A DNA stretch of 64,000 nt, from assembly GCA_017940005.1 (NCBI GenBank), contig JAGAZO010000019.1:1-64000 (forward strand), given 5' to 3'. Origin of the DNA: Treponema sp. (GTDB taxonomy: Bacteria > Spirochaetota > Spirochaetia > Treponematales > Treponemataceae). Both the position numbers and the translations under genes were made by a program. Position 1 is the first letter of the stretch; each line of letters begins with the position of its first letter. The notes under the pieces are model-generated. The model had not been told where the DNA came from, made no database searches, and saw nothing but the letters and a program-made list of their open reading frames with translations. Shown here piece after piece: positions 32,244 to 41,792 of the stretch.

Positions 32244-34694
32244 ATGAGATTAACAGGATTTTGTATCAGTTTGGCTGTTGCTGCGTGCATTTTGCTTGCA
32301 AGCTGTCAGAATGAAGGCTTTTCTTCTGATTACAGAAACTCACAGTCAAAACAGGGATATGCGTTCTCTCTCAATTCTCAAACTGGCGGTCAACAGCTGC
32401 ACACTGGTGTTTCTGTCTTTGTGTCGTCTACTGCTGTCGTTGCCGTACGTAGTCCTGTTATTGTTACGATTACAAGTCCTCTCGCAGTAAACATTGATTC
32501 GCTTGACGCTGCGCTCAATTTTTTTCCAGTTTTTGGAGGCGATGAACACAAAGTCGCTGTGCGCGGCGAACCATTGTATAAAATCCGTACAAATGTAGTA
32601 CGCAGCATTGCAGACGAAAAATCTTCCGATACAAAAATTGTTGTCACATACGATGTAGATTTTTCGCCGCTTGAAGTGCTTAATACAGATACAGCAATAT
32701 ATGTTATCGATGCAACAGTACTTAAAAATGTTGCTGGAGCTGCAATGCTCAACGAGGACGGCGGCGACTCTGCTGGCGATGAAACAGACAGCATCATTGA
32801 CTATGCAAATGCTGTCGATGCATCTGGAACGCGATTACCGATTACGAAAGCTGACGGTACGTTGCTTGCTGCCGTTATTTCGCCTATTGAAAAATCGCAT
32901 CCTTCTCTTATTGATGAGCTTGGCACACCTGGCGCTCTTGATTTTAACGGCATGAGTTTTCAAGCTGCATTCAATATCAATACAAATAGTTATGACGGCA
33001 GGTGGAAACTGACGTTTGATAAAGTCGTAGATAGTAGTGGCAATGTGATTGTTGATTTTTCCAATACGCTTAGTAAAATCTATTCATATCAAATTTTGTT
33101 GCCTGGCGAAAAGATCTGGAGCAAGCCGCTATTTTTTGATTTCAGCTATGTGGGCAGTTCTGGCGATGATTTTGGGCATAGTGAACAGTACGTAGCGTTT
33201 ACGCAAGAAGCATTTCTCGATAAAAAGGCAGGTACAAAAATTCGTGTGTTGCGCAATTTTTCTCCAAATATTGTCAGTCCTGCGTATTTTGAGGAAAAGT
33301 TTGGAAGGCTGGGACGGTGGAGTTATGCGCAGTCAAGTTCCCGTACAGAAATAACGTCTCTTGCGCAAACTGTCGGTGTATACACAGCTGATCCGAGCTA
33401 CATCGTAAGCCGCGCATATTATGAAGCGGATTCCGATGATGCAATAGCGGCACTTTTTGAAAAAGGGTATTTACTTGAGCCTGAACGTTTGCAAGCGGCG
33501 CAGCGAAAGAGTTTTTATATTGAAGATGAGGAATTGCTTCCGCTGACATTCAAGATTATGCCGCGCGGAGAATATCGCTTTGTTGCAGATAAATGCACTG
33601 ATTTTATTGTTACTGACAGTAACAATAAACTGTTCTCTTCAAGAATAGCACTTATTGTCGAGGATACTGAACCGTATGTGCGTATTTCGCTTGCAGGAAG
33701 CAGTTTCCCGAATAACGTAAAAGATGTTAAGCTGTGGGTTGGCAAAAAAACGAGCATTACTGACGGGCGTACAGTAAAGTCATTTGGCACATATGATGAC
33801 AATGCGCATGGTGATGCGTCGGGCTATGTTGAACTTCCCATTCCTGTGCCGCTTCGTGTAAATACATGTGCAGTATACGCAAGCGACAGCGTGCAACCGC
33901 TTGCTGTGTTGCATAATGTTGACGTGCATACACTTTTATATCATAGAGATGTTGTTGCATTACTTGACGCGGTAAAGCAGCGGTTTACTGGTGGGCATGT
34001 CGCTATTACACTTGATCATATTGAGCAGCAGAATAAAACAAAATGCGTTGGTAACGAATGTACGACAGATGAAATGCACTTGTATCTCAAAGAACATACA
34101 GATGATGTCATGCCTGTTTGCAATGTTACTGTGCGCGTTACCACAAGTGACGGACATCTTTTAACAACAGTGCACGATGTCGCTGTCCATCGCTATTATA
34201 ATCGTGTTATTGAAAATAATGATGATGTTGCCTTGTTGCATGCTGTAACAGTTGCACTTGAACCATTGTCTATAGCAGATTTGCAAGGGCAAGCAGTTAT
34301 TGAAGATTTTGCCGATATGAAAGCGGAATCGTTTGAAAAACATGCAACAGTTGATTTTACACTCAATAAACGATTAGCCGCTATTGAAAGTATACAGAAT
34401 ATAACAATTACCGGTATTGCTATAGAGAGTTCCGATGGGCAGGTAATCGGTATGCTCGATTCGCCTGTTGAACTGCATAGTCCGCTTATTGCAGAGGATT
34501 TCACGGTGCTTTTAAATGCCGTTGCACAGCAACTTAATCTTGCTGAAACCGACATACACATTGCAGCATTTAGACAGGACAATAGCATGCTCCATGTATT
34601 TGCCACGTTGCTGGATAATACGGGGGGGGGGTACTCGTTATTACTCGATGAGACTGCCGAAGAATGTGGTTTTCAACTGAAGAAGAATGAATAG
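32244..34694 (+). CDS. Large lipoprotein of unknown function with a G9 tract
   Basis: 816 residues, lipobox ILLASC at about residue 20. No domain is recognised. The protein appears to be mostly beta-strand, with repeated ITITGIAIESSDG and VTVRVTTSDGHLL type strands that suggest Ig-like or similar exported modules. There is no ribosome-binding site, and a perfect -10 lies six bases before the ATG. A run of nine G at 34622-34630 encodes GGG about 22 codons before the stop; slippage there would change or shorten the C terminus. Confidence 0.7.
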   Translation: MRLTGFCISLAVAACILLASCQNEGFSSDYRNSQSKQGYAFSLNSQTGGQQLHTGVSVFVSSTAVVAVRSPVIVTITSPLAVNIDSLDAALNFFPVFGGDEHKVAVRGEPLYKIRTNVVRSIADEKSSDTKIVVTYDVDFSPLEVLNTDTAIYVIDATVLKNVAGAAMLNEDGGDSAGDETDSIIDYANAVDASGTRLPITKADGTLLAAVISPIEKSHPSLIDELGTPGALDFNGMSFQAAFNINTNSYDGRWKLTFDKVVDSSGNVIVDFSNTLSKIYSYQILLPGEKIWSKPLFFDFSYVGSSGDDFGHSEQYVAFTQEAFLDKKAGTKIRVLRNFSPNIVSPAYFEEKFGRLGRWSYAQSSSRTEITSLAQTVGVYTADPSYIVSRAYYEADSDDAIAALFEKGYLLEPERLQAAQRKSFYIEDEELLPLTFKIMPRGEYRFVADKCTDFIVTDSNNKLFSSRIALIVEDTEPYVRISLAGSSFPNNVKDVKLWVGKKTSITDGRTVKSFGTYDDNAHGDASGYVELPIPVPLRVNTCAVYASDSVQPLAVLHNVDVHTLLYHRDVVALLDAVKQRFTGGHVAITLDHIEQQNKTKCVGNECTTDEMHLYLKEHTDDVMPVCNVTVRVTTSDGHLLTTVHDVAVHRYYNRVIENNDDVALLHAVTVALEPLSIADLQGQAVIEDFADMKAESFEKHATVDFTLNKRLAAIESIQNITITGIAIESSDGQVIGMLDSPVELHSPLIAEDFTVLLNAVAQQLNLAETDIHIAAFRQDNSMLHVFATLLDNTGGGYSLLLDETAEECGFQLKKNE

Positions 34695-34707
34695 TCGCCG
34701 CGTGCCG

Positions 34708-34736
34708 TTGCGCCTTTTTTGTTTCTTTTATATGAT
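34708..34736 (+). promoter_or_regulatory. Promoter of ettA, probably leaderless
   Basis: TTGCGC (34708-34713), 17-base spacer, TATGAT (34731-34736), then six bases to ATG 34743. Confidence 0.55.
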
Positions 34737-34742
34737 AGCCGT

Positions 34743-36503
34743 ATGGCAAAGACAGTCGACGATAAAAAAATCATCTACACAATGGACGATGTGAGCCGCG
34801 CATACGGCACAAAAGTCGTTCTAAAAAATATCAGCATTTCATATTACTACGGAGCAAAGATTGGCGTTATCGGGCCGAATGGCTCTGGCAAATCGAGCTT
34901 GTTTAAAATCTTGGCGGGCATAGACACAGATTTTACCGGCGAAACGCGCCTCGCAGACGGCTACTCAATCGGCTACCTGGAGCAGGAGCCGGAGCTTGAA
35001 AAAGGTAAAACAGTAAAAGAGATTGTGGGCGAAGGCGTCAAAGAAATTACTGACTTGCTCGAAGCGTTCGACAAAGTAAATGAAGCGTTTGGCGACCCAG
35101 ACGCAGATTTCGATAAACTCGGCGCGCGCCAGGCGGCATTGCAGGAAAAACTTGATGCGCTCGATGCGTGGAATCTTGACAACAACTTGGAGCTTGCTAT
35201 GGACGCGCTCCGCTGTCCACCCGGTGAGCAAGTTGTCGATGTGCTTTCTGGCGGCGAGCGTCGTCGCGTTGCGCTGTGCCGTCTGCTTTTGCAAAAGCCC
35301 GACATTTTGCTCCTCGACGAGCCAACAAATCATCTTGACGCAGAAACAGTGGCGTGGCTTGAGCGGCACCTGCACAATTATCCTGGTACTGTGATTGCGA
35401 TTACACACGACCGCTATTTTCTCGACGATGTTGCCGGTTGGATTTTAGAGCTTGACCGCGGCGAAGGCTATCCGTTCAAAGGCAACTATTCAAGCTGGCT
35501 TGAACAAAAAGAAGCGCGTCTTGCAATCGAGGAGAAAACTGAAAGCGAACGGCGCAAAGCGATGCAGCGCGAGCTTGAATGGATTCACATGAATGCAAAA
35601 GGCAGACAGGCAAAGCACAAAGAGCACATCACGCGCTACAAAGAATTGCTCGCCAAGCAGGGCAAACAGCAGCTCAAAGACGCGCAGATTTCAATTCCTG
35701 CAGGGCCGCGGCTCGGCGACAAAGTGATTGAAGTTGCAGGCTTAACAAAATCATACGGCGAAAAACTGCTGTTTGAAAATCTTTCGTTCAGTATTCCCGC
35801 CGGTGCGATTGTGGGAATCGTGGGACCGAACGGAGCAGGAAAGACAACGCTTTTCAAAATGATTGCAACAGCGGCAGGACTTCCTGTAGCACGCGCCGAC
35901 AGAAACGCGGGCGGCGAAGTGCAAGATGGCGGCAGCATACAGCTCGGCTCGACAGTAAAACTGGTATATGTTGACCAGCTGCGTTCATCGCTTGACGAAA
36001 ACAAAACGGTGTATGAATTTTTGAGCGGCGGACAAGATGTGCTCAAGCTCGGCGCTGTTGACGAAAAAGGGCGCGCGCTTGAAGGCGGCATCCGCGAGGT
36101 GAATGCGCACGCGTACTGCTCGTGGTTCAATTTTGTTGGCGCTGACCAAAACAAAAAAATCGGTGTGCTTTCAGGAGGCGAAAAAAATCGCTTGAACCTT
36201 GCGATGATGCTCAAAGAGTCGGGCAATGTGCTCATGCTTGACGAACCTACGAACGACTTGGATGTGCAAACAGTGCGCGCGCTCGAAGAGGCGCTAGAAG
36301 ATTTTGCCGGCTGCGCGCTTGTTGTAAGCCACGACCGCTGGTTTTTAGACCGTATTTGTACGCATATCATCGCGTTTGAAAACAACAGCGAAGTGCGCTT
36401 TTTTGAAGGCAACTGGTCGGAATACGCTGCGTGGAAAAAGGAACAGTTTGGCGAGGATGCTGATGTGCCCAAGCGCACTGTCTACCGCAAGATGACACGA
36501 TGA
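34743..36503 (+). CDS. ettA: ABC-F ATPase, EttA-type translational throttle protein
   Basis: 586 residues, two ABC ATPase domains and no membrane part. First: Walker A GPNGSGKSSLFK, signature LSGGERRRVALCRLL, Walker B ILLLDEPTNHLD. The EttA arm and linker follow (LEWIHMNAKGRQAKHKEHI). Second: GPNGAGKTTLFKM, LSGGEKNRLNLAMML, VLMLDEPTNDLD. It acts on ribosomes at the E site in response to ADP/ATP ratio. The start is taken at ATG 34743; an upstream in-frame extension would run into the promoter. Confidence 0.93.
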   Translation: MAKTVDDKKIIYTMDDVSRAYGTKVVLKNISISYYYGAKIGVIGPNGSGKSSLFKILAGIDTDFTGETRLADGYSIGYLEQEPELEKGKTVKEIVGEGVKEITDLLEAFDKVNEAFGDPDADFDKLGARQAALQEKLDALDAWNLDNNLELAMDALRCPPGEQVVDVLSGGERRRVALCRLLLQKPDILLLDEPTNHLDAETVAWLERHLHNYPGTVIAITHDRYFLDDVAGWILELDRGEGYPFKGNYSSWLEQKEARLAIEEKTESERRKAMQRELEWIHMNAKGRQAKHKEHITRYKELLAKQGKQQLKDAQISIPAGPRLGDKVIEVAGLTKSYGEKLLFENLSFSIPAGAIVGIVGPNGAGKTTLFKMIATAAGLPVARADRNAGGEVQDGGSIQLGSTVKLVYVDQLRSSLDENKTVYEFLSGGQDVLKLGAVDEKGRALEGGIREVNAHAYCSWFNFVGADQNKKIGVLSGGEKNRLNLAMMLKESGNVLMLDEPTNDLDVQTVRALEEALEDFAGCALVVSHDRWFLDRICTHIIAFENNSEVRFFEGNWSEYAAWKKEQFGEDADVPKRTVYRKMTR

Positions 36504-36897
36504 ACTACCATCACTATTGTTTTAAACTGTATTGAAAAAAATGCAATAGCGGCGACTTATTTTCTACGTAATGCGCGGCATTAGACTGTTCTCACTTACT
36601 CTCCAAGCAAAGAGTTTTCTTTGAAAATTTTTTCACAAAAAATGTAGTGCAGTACACTGTCTAGCTAATATTGTGATGAGGCGCATATACGGCAAAATCT
36701 GTCTATGCGCAGAAAACAGGCAACGGTAGAATTTGCGCAGCATGGCAGTGGCTCGTTTTCAGGCGATGCGCAGGAGTTTTGCGATGATGAATGACGTGTC
36801 AGCCATGATACTCGATTTTCATGTTTTCCGTATGTGCTGTTCCTCGCCCAGCTCATCGTTCGTTTTAGTAGTCGGTTCTAAATCTATGAGAAACTAT
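36504..36897. other. Intergenic region, no gene seen
   Basis: About 390 bp between ettA and tRNA-Ala. I find no coding frame with support, no RNA I recognise and no strong terminator. A 63-codon minus-strand frame (36665-36856) is not convincing. Confidence 0.5.
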
Positions 36898-36971
<74 letters not shown>

Positions 36972-37191
36972 ATAAGACGATTACACTATAACAAAAGAAC
37001 GCGCATGCTGTCAATGCAACTTTTAAATACTACTTCCCTAAAATTTGGTATAAATCACAATACTTTTTGAATATTGTGGCAGAAGTTTTCCCCTTGTGGA
37101 TTTTTCTGGGATAGTTATTTATCCGGTGACAGCAGTCTCAAACTTATCATGAGCTACCCTTGAAAAATATGAGTCCGTCGATACAGTTTTT
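36972..37191. other. Intergenic stretch upstream of tRNA-Ala
   Basis: Should contain the tRNA promoter on the minus strand. TTGACA appears at 37013-37008 (minus) with TATAGT near 36990 (minus) at a plausible distance. Nothing else is seen. Confidence 0.35.
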
Positions 37192-37371
37192 TCATGCCCT
37201 CAATGTCCATAAACTCAAGGCTGCGGTTGTATGGCGTCGTGAACAGGCGGCAATCGATGTGTCCCTTCTGCCTTTTATCGTATCCAGTTCCCAATGTCCG
37301 AATTGCTTCCGTGCTTCCACATCTTTTGGGCGATTGTCTACGGAATATACGGCGCATGCTGCTCTTGTGTG
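37192..37371 (-). pseudogene. IS30-family transposase remnant
   Basis: About 60 codons with no start, bounded by stops. The reading SVDNRPKDVEARKQFGHWEL followed by DTIKGRRD matches the segment around the first catalytic Asp of IS30-type DDE transposases (RP..V..R..FGHWE.DT). The rest of the gene and the terminal repeats are missing. A 24-bp palindrome (37373-37396) abuts its upstream side. Confidence 0.7.
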
Positions 37372-37372
37372 T

Positions 37373-37396
37373 TACCTCGTCGCTTGCGACGAGGTA
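37373..37396. repeat. Perfect short palindrome
   Basis: TACCTCGTCGCTT and its complement form a 24-bp dyad with almost no loop. It shares the CTCGTCGC core with other intergenic dyads (12060-12076, 27276-27290) and may end the neighbouring exported-protein gene. Confidence 0.5.
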
Positions 37397-37431
37397 TAAA
37401 ATCTTCTGTATAAATGAAAATGCAAAAATGT

Positions 37432-37845
37432 TTATTTCTTTTTCATTGTTTTGACGTAATGTGTATTCGGGGCGCTTGCGGGCGTGTCATGGCGGTCAAT
37501 TGTCATAGTGATGTCTGTTGAAAGCGAAATACCTTTGTTAAACTGGTAACTGCGTTTTGTTTCATCGCAGTCAAAGCTGATTGTGACGCCAGCTGTGCCT
37601 GCGTTCACTTTAAAGTTTTTCACTTTGCCGCTAAAGTTGTACACAAGCGCGCCGTTTTGCAATAGGCGAATGTTGCGGGAAGAAAATTCCCAATCTGCGT
37701 TCCATGTGTCATCATGCCATGTTCCTACAGGAAAGTCACCGAGATTGATTTCTGTAGCCGGTGTTGTCAAATCAACAGAGTTTTGTGCAACTGCTAAAAC
37801 TGCGCACGCTACAGCAACTGCAATTATTAAAGCGAACTTTTTCAT
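37432..37845 (-). CDS. Small exported protein of unknown function
   Basis: 137 residues from ATG 37845 (GGAGG site on the minus strand); an earlier ATG at 37857 has no such site. A signal peptide (MKKFALIIAVAVACAVLAVA, cut before QNSVDL) is followed by a small beta-rich domain with GDFPVGTWHDDTWNADWEFS and FNKGISLSTDITMTIDRHD. It resembles lipocalin- or immunoglobulin-sized exported domains, but no family is identified. Single gene. Confidence 0.7.
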   Translation of the reverse strand: MKKFALIIAVAVACAVLAVAQNSVDLTTPATEINLGDFPVGTWHDDTWNADWEFSSRNIRLLQNGALVYNFSGKVKNFKVNAGTAGVTISFDCDETKRSYQFNKGISLSTDITMTIDRHDTPASAPNTHYVKTMKKK

Positions 37846-38004
37846 AAAAGCCTCCAAAATAAAGTGATTTGGTATGGTTGCACTATACTATACTTTGAGT
37901 AATGTACACAAGCAGGTGCAGGTAGTATTATTTTACGTACATAACTTGACGTGTATGCAGAAAAATGCAATTATAACTCATAAAATTAACAATTTTTATA
38001 GATT

Positions 38005-38706
38005 ATGGAACCGATTTTAGTAGCAGAAAATTTGACAAAGCAATACGGTATGCGCCCTGCGATTAGCAATCTTTCTCTTACACTTGAGGCAGGACGAATA
38101 CTTGGCCTCATGGGACCGAATGGAAGTGGCAAAACAACATTTCTAAAAATTGTTGCAGGATTGCAAAAAGCGAACAACGGATATGTGCGTGTGTGTGGAA
38201 AAGCGCTTGGTATTGAAAGCAAGCGACTTGTGTCTTTTTTACCAGACCGCAATATTATGCCAAAGTGGATGACCGCGCTTGATGCGATTGACTATTATCA
38301 TGATTATTTTGCCGACTTTGATACACGTAAGGCATATGATATGCTTGAATTTGTGCATCTTGAAAAGAATGTATCCGTTGCCCATATGTCAAAAGGCATG
38401 ATAGAAAAGCTCAATCTGACGCTGTGTTTCTCGCGTGCAGCAAAATTATTTTTGCTTGATGAGCCGCTCGGCGGCGTAGATCCTGTCGCAAGAGAACAGA
38501 TTGTCTCTTCAATTGTTAAAACATATAATCCTGATTCATCGATTATTGTGAGCACACATCTGGTGCACGACATTGAGCACATGTTCAACGATGTGTGTTT
38601 TATTAAAGATGGGGAGATTGTATTGTATGGTGACGCCGAGCGGCTCCGCAATGAGCATGGTATGGATATTGATGCGCTGTATATTGCGACATTCAAGGAG
38701 ATGTAA
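38005..38706 (+). CDS. ABC transporter ATP-binding protein (ABC-2 type)
   Basis: 233 residues. Walker A GPNGSGKTTFLK, a degenerate signature HMSKGMIEKLNLTLC, Walker B KLFLLDEPLGGVD, and switch His in VSTHLVHDIE. The signature has SKGM in place of SGGQ, as is common in YtrB-like ABC-2 ATPases. It works with the membrane protein encoded 4 bp downstream. The substrate is unknown. There is no Shine-Dalgarno sequence before the ATG. Confidence 0.9.
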   Translation: MEPILVAENLTKQYGMRPAISNLSLTLEAGRILGLMGPNGSGKTTFLKIVAGLQKANNGYVRVCGKALGIESKRLVSFLPDRNIMPKWMTALDAIDYYHDYFADFDTRKAYDMLEFVHLEKNVSVAHMSKGMIEKLNLTLCFSRAAKLFLLDEPLGGVDPVAREQIVSSIVKTYNPDSSIIVSTHLVHDIEHMFNDVCFIKDGEIVLYGDAERLRNEHGMDIDALYIATFKEM

Positions 38707-38710
38707 TGTT

Positions 38711-39535
38711 ATGGGAAAAGATGCAGCATTTCACAAGACCAATTTATTTAAGGCAACTTTGCGACAAGAATGGAAAGCAAGTAAAAATCGCATTGCATAC
38801 ACGAGTGCTGTTATTGCAATTGTGTTACTCGGCGCGGCGCTCACAAATTTTATTGCATATCAAACACAATCGAATCATGTAACATTTTTTGGCATGACTA
38901 TGTATGTCATCGGTATGCTCGGTTTGTGGGCTATTCCTATTTACGCACTTGCACGAGGAAGCGGTAATATTCGTTTTATGCTTTTTGGCGACACGAGCTA
39001 TCTTATGCTTCTTGTACCTGAAAGAAGTTATGCATTGCTTGCTGCAAAACAGCTTATCAATCTTGCAGAATTTGCGATATATGCGATTCCTGCTGCAATA
39101 TATCTTTCGTTTATGGGCCCGACCGCGGGGCTTATTTTTAAAGAACTATTTACAATTCTTATACCATTTGAAACAGATCTCGGCGTATCGTATTGGGAAA
39201 ATGTACGGAGCATTTATCACTGGGTTTTTGTGGAACACTTTTTTGATATGCTGCAGTATTGTGCAAGATTGGTGATTTTGTTTGTGAGCGCGCAGGCTAC
39301 ATTTAACTGCGCTTTTGCATTGTATTCTGCGTTTATTCATACAAAAAAACCGAATGGCTTTTTAATTCTGGTGATTTTGTTTTTTCTGTTTTATCTGCCG
39401 TTGCGCATTACATTTATTGGAATAGAAGGAAACGCGATGAGTTCGTTTTGGAATCATCTGTTACGATATGTGATTTTTGCCGCTGTGTATTTTGCTGCAA
39501 CGAGCTGGCTTTTGGAAAATAAGCTTGAGGTATAG
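38711..39535 (+). CDS. ABC-2 type transporter membrane protein
   Basis: 274 residues from ATG 38711, with AAGGAG ten bases upstream inside the end of the ATPase gene. Six membrane helices, for example IAYTSAVIAIVLLGAALTNF, MYVIGMLGLWAIPIYALA and FLILVILFFLFYLPLRI. It is the membrane partner of the preceding ATPase. No substrate can be inferred; such pairs often act in cell-envelope stress or peptide resistance. Confidence 0.85.
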   Translation: MGKDAAFHKTNLFKATLRQEWKASKNRIAYTSAVIAIVLLGAALTNFIAYQTQSNHVTFFGMTMYVIGMLGLWAIPIYALARGSGNIRFMLFGDTSYLMLLVPERSYALLAAKQLINLAEFAIYAIPAAIYLSFMGPTAGLIFKELFTILIPFETDLGVSYWENVRSIYHWVFVEHFFDMLQYCARLVILFVSAQATFNCAFALYSAFIHTKKPNGFLILVILFFLFYLPLRITFIGIEGNAMSSFWNHLLRYVIFAAVYFAATSWLLENKLEV

Positions 39536-39883
39536 CGTGTAATGAAGCTTGTTCGTAAGGCAATTTTGCTGTTCCGATGGTCGTATCTTTTTAACATGCG
39601 GTAACGGCGTCATGTGTGTCCGTTTTGTGTGTGCGGCAAAATATTCTCACGTGGAGCGATAATATTGCCGATACTAATAATGCGGAAAGCTGTTTTATAC
39701 ATTTTGATGAGGTTTGTGGTAAAAAAATACATGCTAGATATTGCTATATGCATATATATGCAGTATATTATTAATATAACTTAGTTAAATAAATATAATA
39801 AGATTTTAAAAAGCACTCTAAAATTGTATTAAATAAAAAGTATTCGGAAAAGGTTTGCGATACATAAGACGAGGTGAAGGTTT
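39536..39883. other. Intergenic region upstream of chemoreceptor genes
   Basis: About 350 bp. It becomes very AT-rich from 39730, with dyads such as ATGCATATATATGCAT, and ends in GAGGTGAAGG before the chemoreceptor ATG. It includes a 20-codon frame (39541-39603) without a ribosome-binding site, not called. Confidence 0.5.
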
Positions 39884-41773
39884 ATGGGTATGAGTGCAAA
39901 ACGTGGTCAGACGAGCAGGAAGTTGCCTGTTCGTTGTTACGTGTATCTGCTTATGGCATATACGTCTCCGTTTTTGTTGTACGGGTTAACCGCATGGGCA
40001 AGTGGTGCAATTACGCGCAGCGAATTCCAAACGGTTATAGGTGATCCTGTCGTGTTTATTATTTTGGCAACAGTCGCAGTAATTCCTTTTGCAACGCTAT
40101 ATGGATTCGAGAAAAAAATTCAACAGTATGACGGCAGTGAGACTACTACAGAAGAAGCAAATAGCGCTATAAGGAAATTTGAATTTTTCTCCATCAGTGT
40201 CATTTTTATTATTTCTATCTGCGAGCCATTCATTTACCATTTGCGGAATATACAGCGTGGCATTACCTATGCTGCATTTCATGGAGAATCATCATTGTTC
40301 TTTGGCATTCTGACTGTGCTTGGACTTGTATGCGCTGCGTCTTTGGGGTCATATGTTTTATTTCAAGAAAATCTTGAAAATTCGCTTAACTGGATTCCCT
40401 ATCGCAGAAAGTATCAAACGATGTCACTTACACTGCGTTCGATGCTGGCAGTATTTTTTGGGATTTCAGGCATTGTGTTGCTTTCAGATGCAACACTCAT
40501 TGTACCGGCGAACCGTACGCTGTCAAATGTTGAGCTGCTCGTTGGACGTTTAATGCCATGCTCTACTATTGTAGGCATGGTTGTTTTAGCAGGCGTGTAT
40601 TTCCAATTTCGTGCCACCAAGTCAAGCATAGCAGCAGTTGAAACATTTTCAAATAGTTTGTCGCACCGCGATTATACAGTACAAGAGTTGCCCGTATTGT
40701 TGCGTTGCGAAATAGGTAGTCTTGCCAATAATTTAAATGCATTCTGTATTGCTACGCGGGAGATTCTTATCAATTTTAGGGATAATGTGAGTGCTTCTAA
40801 CGAGACGACAAAAGAGCTTATTGCGCGTATGAATGCAGCAAGTGTTGCGGTAAAAGAAATCATTGACAGCATTTCGCTCGTGCAAAGTGAAATGAATAAT
40901 CAGGCTGCGGGCGTGGAGGAGACGAATGCTGCCATGAATCAAATTATGTCGAGCATACGTACGCTTGGTGCAAGTGTTGAGTCGCAAGCTTCAAGCGTCA
41001 CAGAATCATCGGCAGCTGTTGACGAAATGGTTGCAAACATCCGTTCCATAACGCAAATCCTTGAGCGAAATGCTATCTCAGTCAGTTCACTTTCAGATGC
41101 TTCTGACGAAGGGCGTAAGAGCGTGCAGAACGCAGTGGAGACATCGCAAAACATTATTGAGCAGTCTGCATCGCTTCTTGAAGCGAGTACGATTATTCAA
41201 ACGATTGCAAGCCAGACAAACTTGCTCGCCATGAATGCAGCAATCGAGTCTGCACATGCAGGCGAGGCGGGAAAAGGTTTTGCTGTGGTTGCGGACGAAA
41301 TCAGAAAACTCGCTGAACAGTCGAGCGCGCAGGGCAAGGCAATCAGTGACAACTTAAAAGCGCTTTCCGCTTCAATCAGCGAAGTATCTGAAGACGTAAA
41401 AGAAGTGCAGAAAAATTTTGATGCCATCTACGATTTGTCACAAACGGTAAAAGAGCAGGAAACGGTCATCAAAAATGCAATGGAAGAACAGGCGACGGGC
41501 AACCAACAAGTGCTTGAAGCGATGAGAAGTATTAGCGATTCAACAATTGCTCTTAAAGACGGCTCTGCCGAAATGATTTCTGGTGGCGAGCAAATTGTAC
41601 GTGAAATGGGCGTCTTGAGCGATGTAACGAGCAAAATCAATGAGCGCATGAACGCCATGACAAGCAACATGGAATCGATTCAACTGGCGATGGAGCAGGT
41701 GAATGAATCCTCTGCGCAAACAATGGACGGTGCAGAGAAACTTAAAACTGTTATAGAAACATTTAAACTGTAA
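39884..41773 (+). CDS. Methyl-accepting chemotaxis protein (six-helix membrane sensor), copy 1
   Basis: 629 residues. Residues 1-255 hold six hydrophobic helices with short loops and no periplasmic ligand domain. No HAMP domain is evident. The cytosolic part is a long coiled coil with methylation-type stretches ([17 protein letters not shown]) and the conserved hairpin tip [20 protein letters not shown] followed by [16 protein letters not shown]. It should signal through CheA/CheW to the flagella. From about 41150 to 41450 it is nearly identical in DNA to the next gene. The G-rich GAGGTGAAGG is the ribosome-binding site. Confidence 0.93.
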   Translation: MGMSAKRGQTSRKLPVRCYVYLLMAYTSPFLLYGLTAWASGAITRSEFQTVIGDPVVFIILATVAVIPFATLYGFEKKIQQYDGSETTTEEANSAIRKFEFFSISVIFIISICEPFIYHLRNIQRGITYAAFHGESSLFFGILTVLGLVCAASLGSYVLFQENLENSLNWIPYRRKYQTMSLTLRSMLAVFFGISGIVLLSDATLIVPANRTLSNVELLVGRLMPCSTIVGMVVLAGVYFQFRATKSSIAAVETFSNSLSHRDYTVQELPVLLRCEIGSLANNLNAFCIATREILINFRDNVSASNETTKELIARMNAASVAVKEIIDSISLVQSEMNNQAAGVEETNAAMNQIMSSIRTLGASVESQASSVTESSAAVDEMVANIRSITQILERNAISVSSLSDASDEGRKSVQNAVETSQNIIEQSASLLEASTIIQTIASQTNLLAMNAAIESAHAGEAGKGFAVVADEIRKLAEQSSAQGKAISDNLKALSASISEVSEDVKEVQKNFDAIYDLSQTVKEQETVIKNAMEEQATGNQQVLEAMRSISDSTIALKDGSAEMISGGEQIVREMGVLSDVTSKINERMNAMTSNMESIQLAMEQVNESSAQTMDGAEKLKTVIETFKL

Positions 41774-41792
41774 ATTAAGAGGTGGCTTTTTT

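Noticed and set aside
39541-39603. 20-codon open frame after the ABC-2 permease gene
   Set aside because: No ribosome-binding site and too short to separate from chance.
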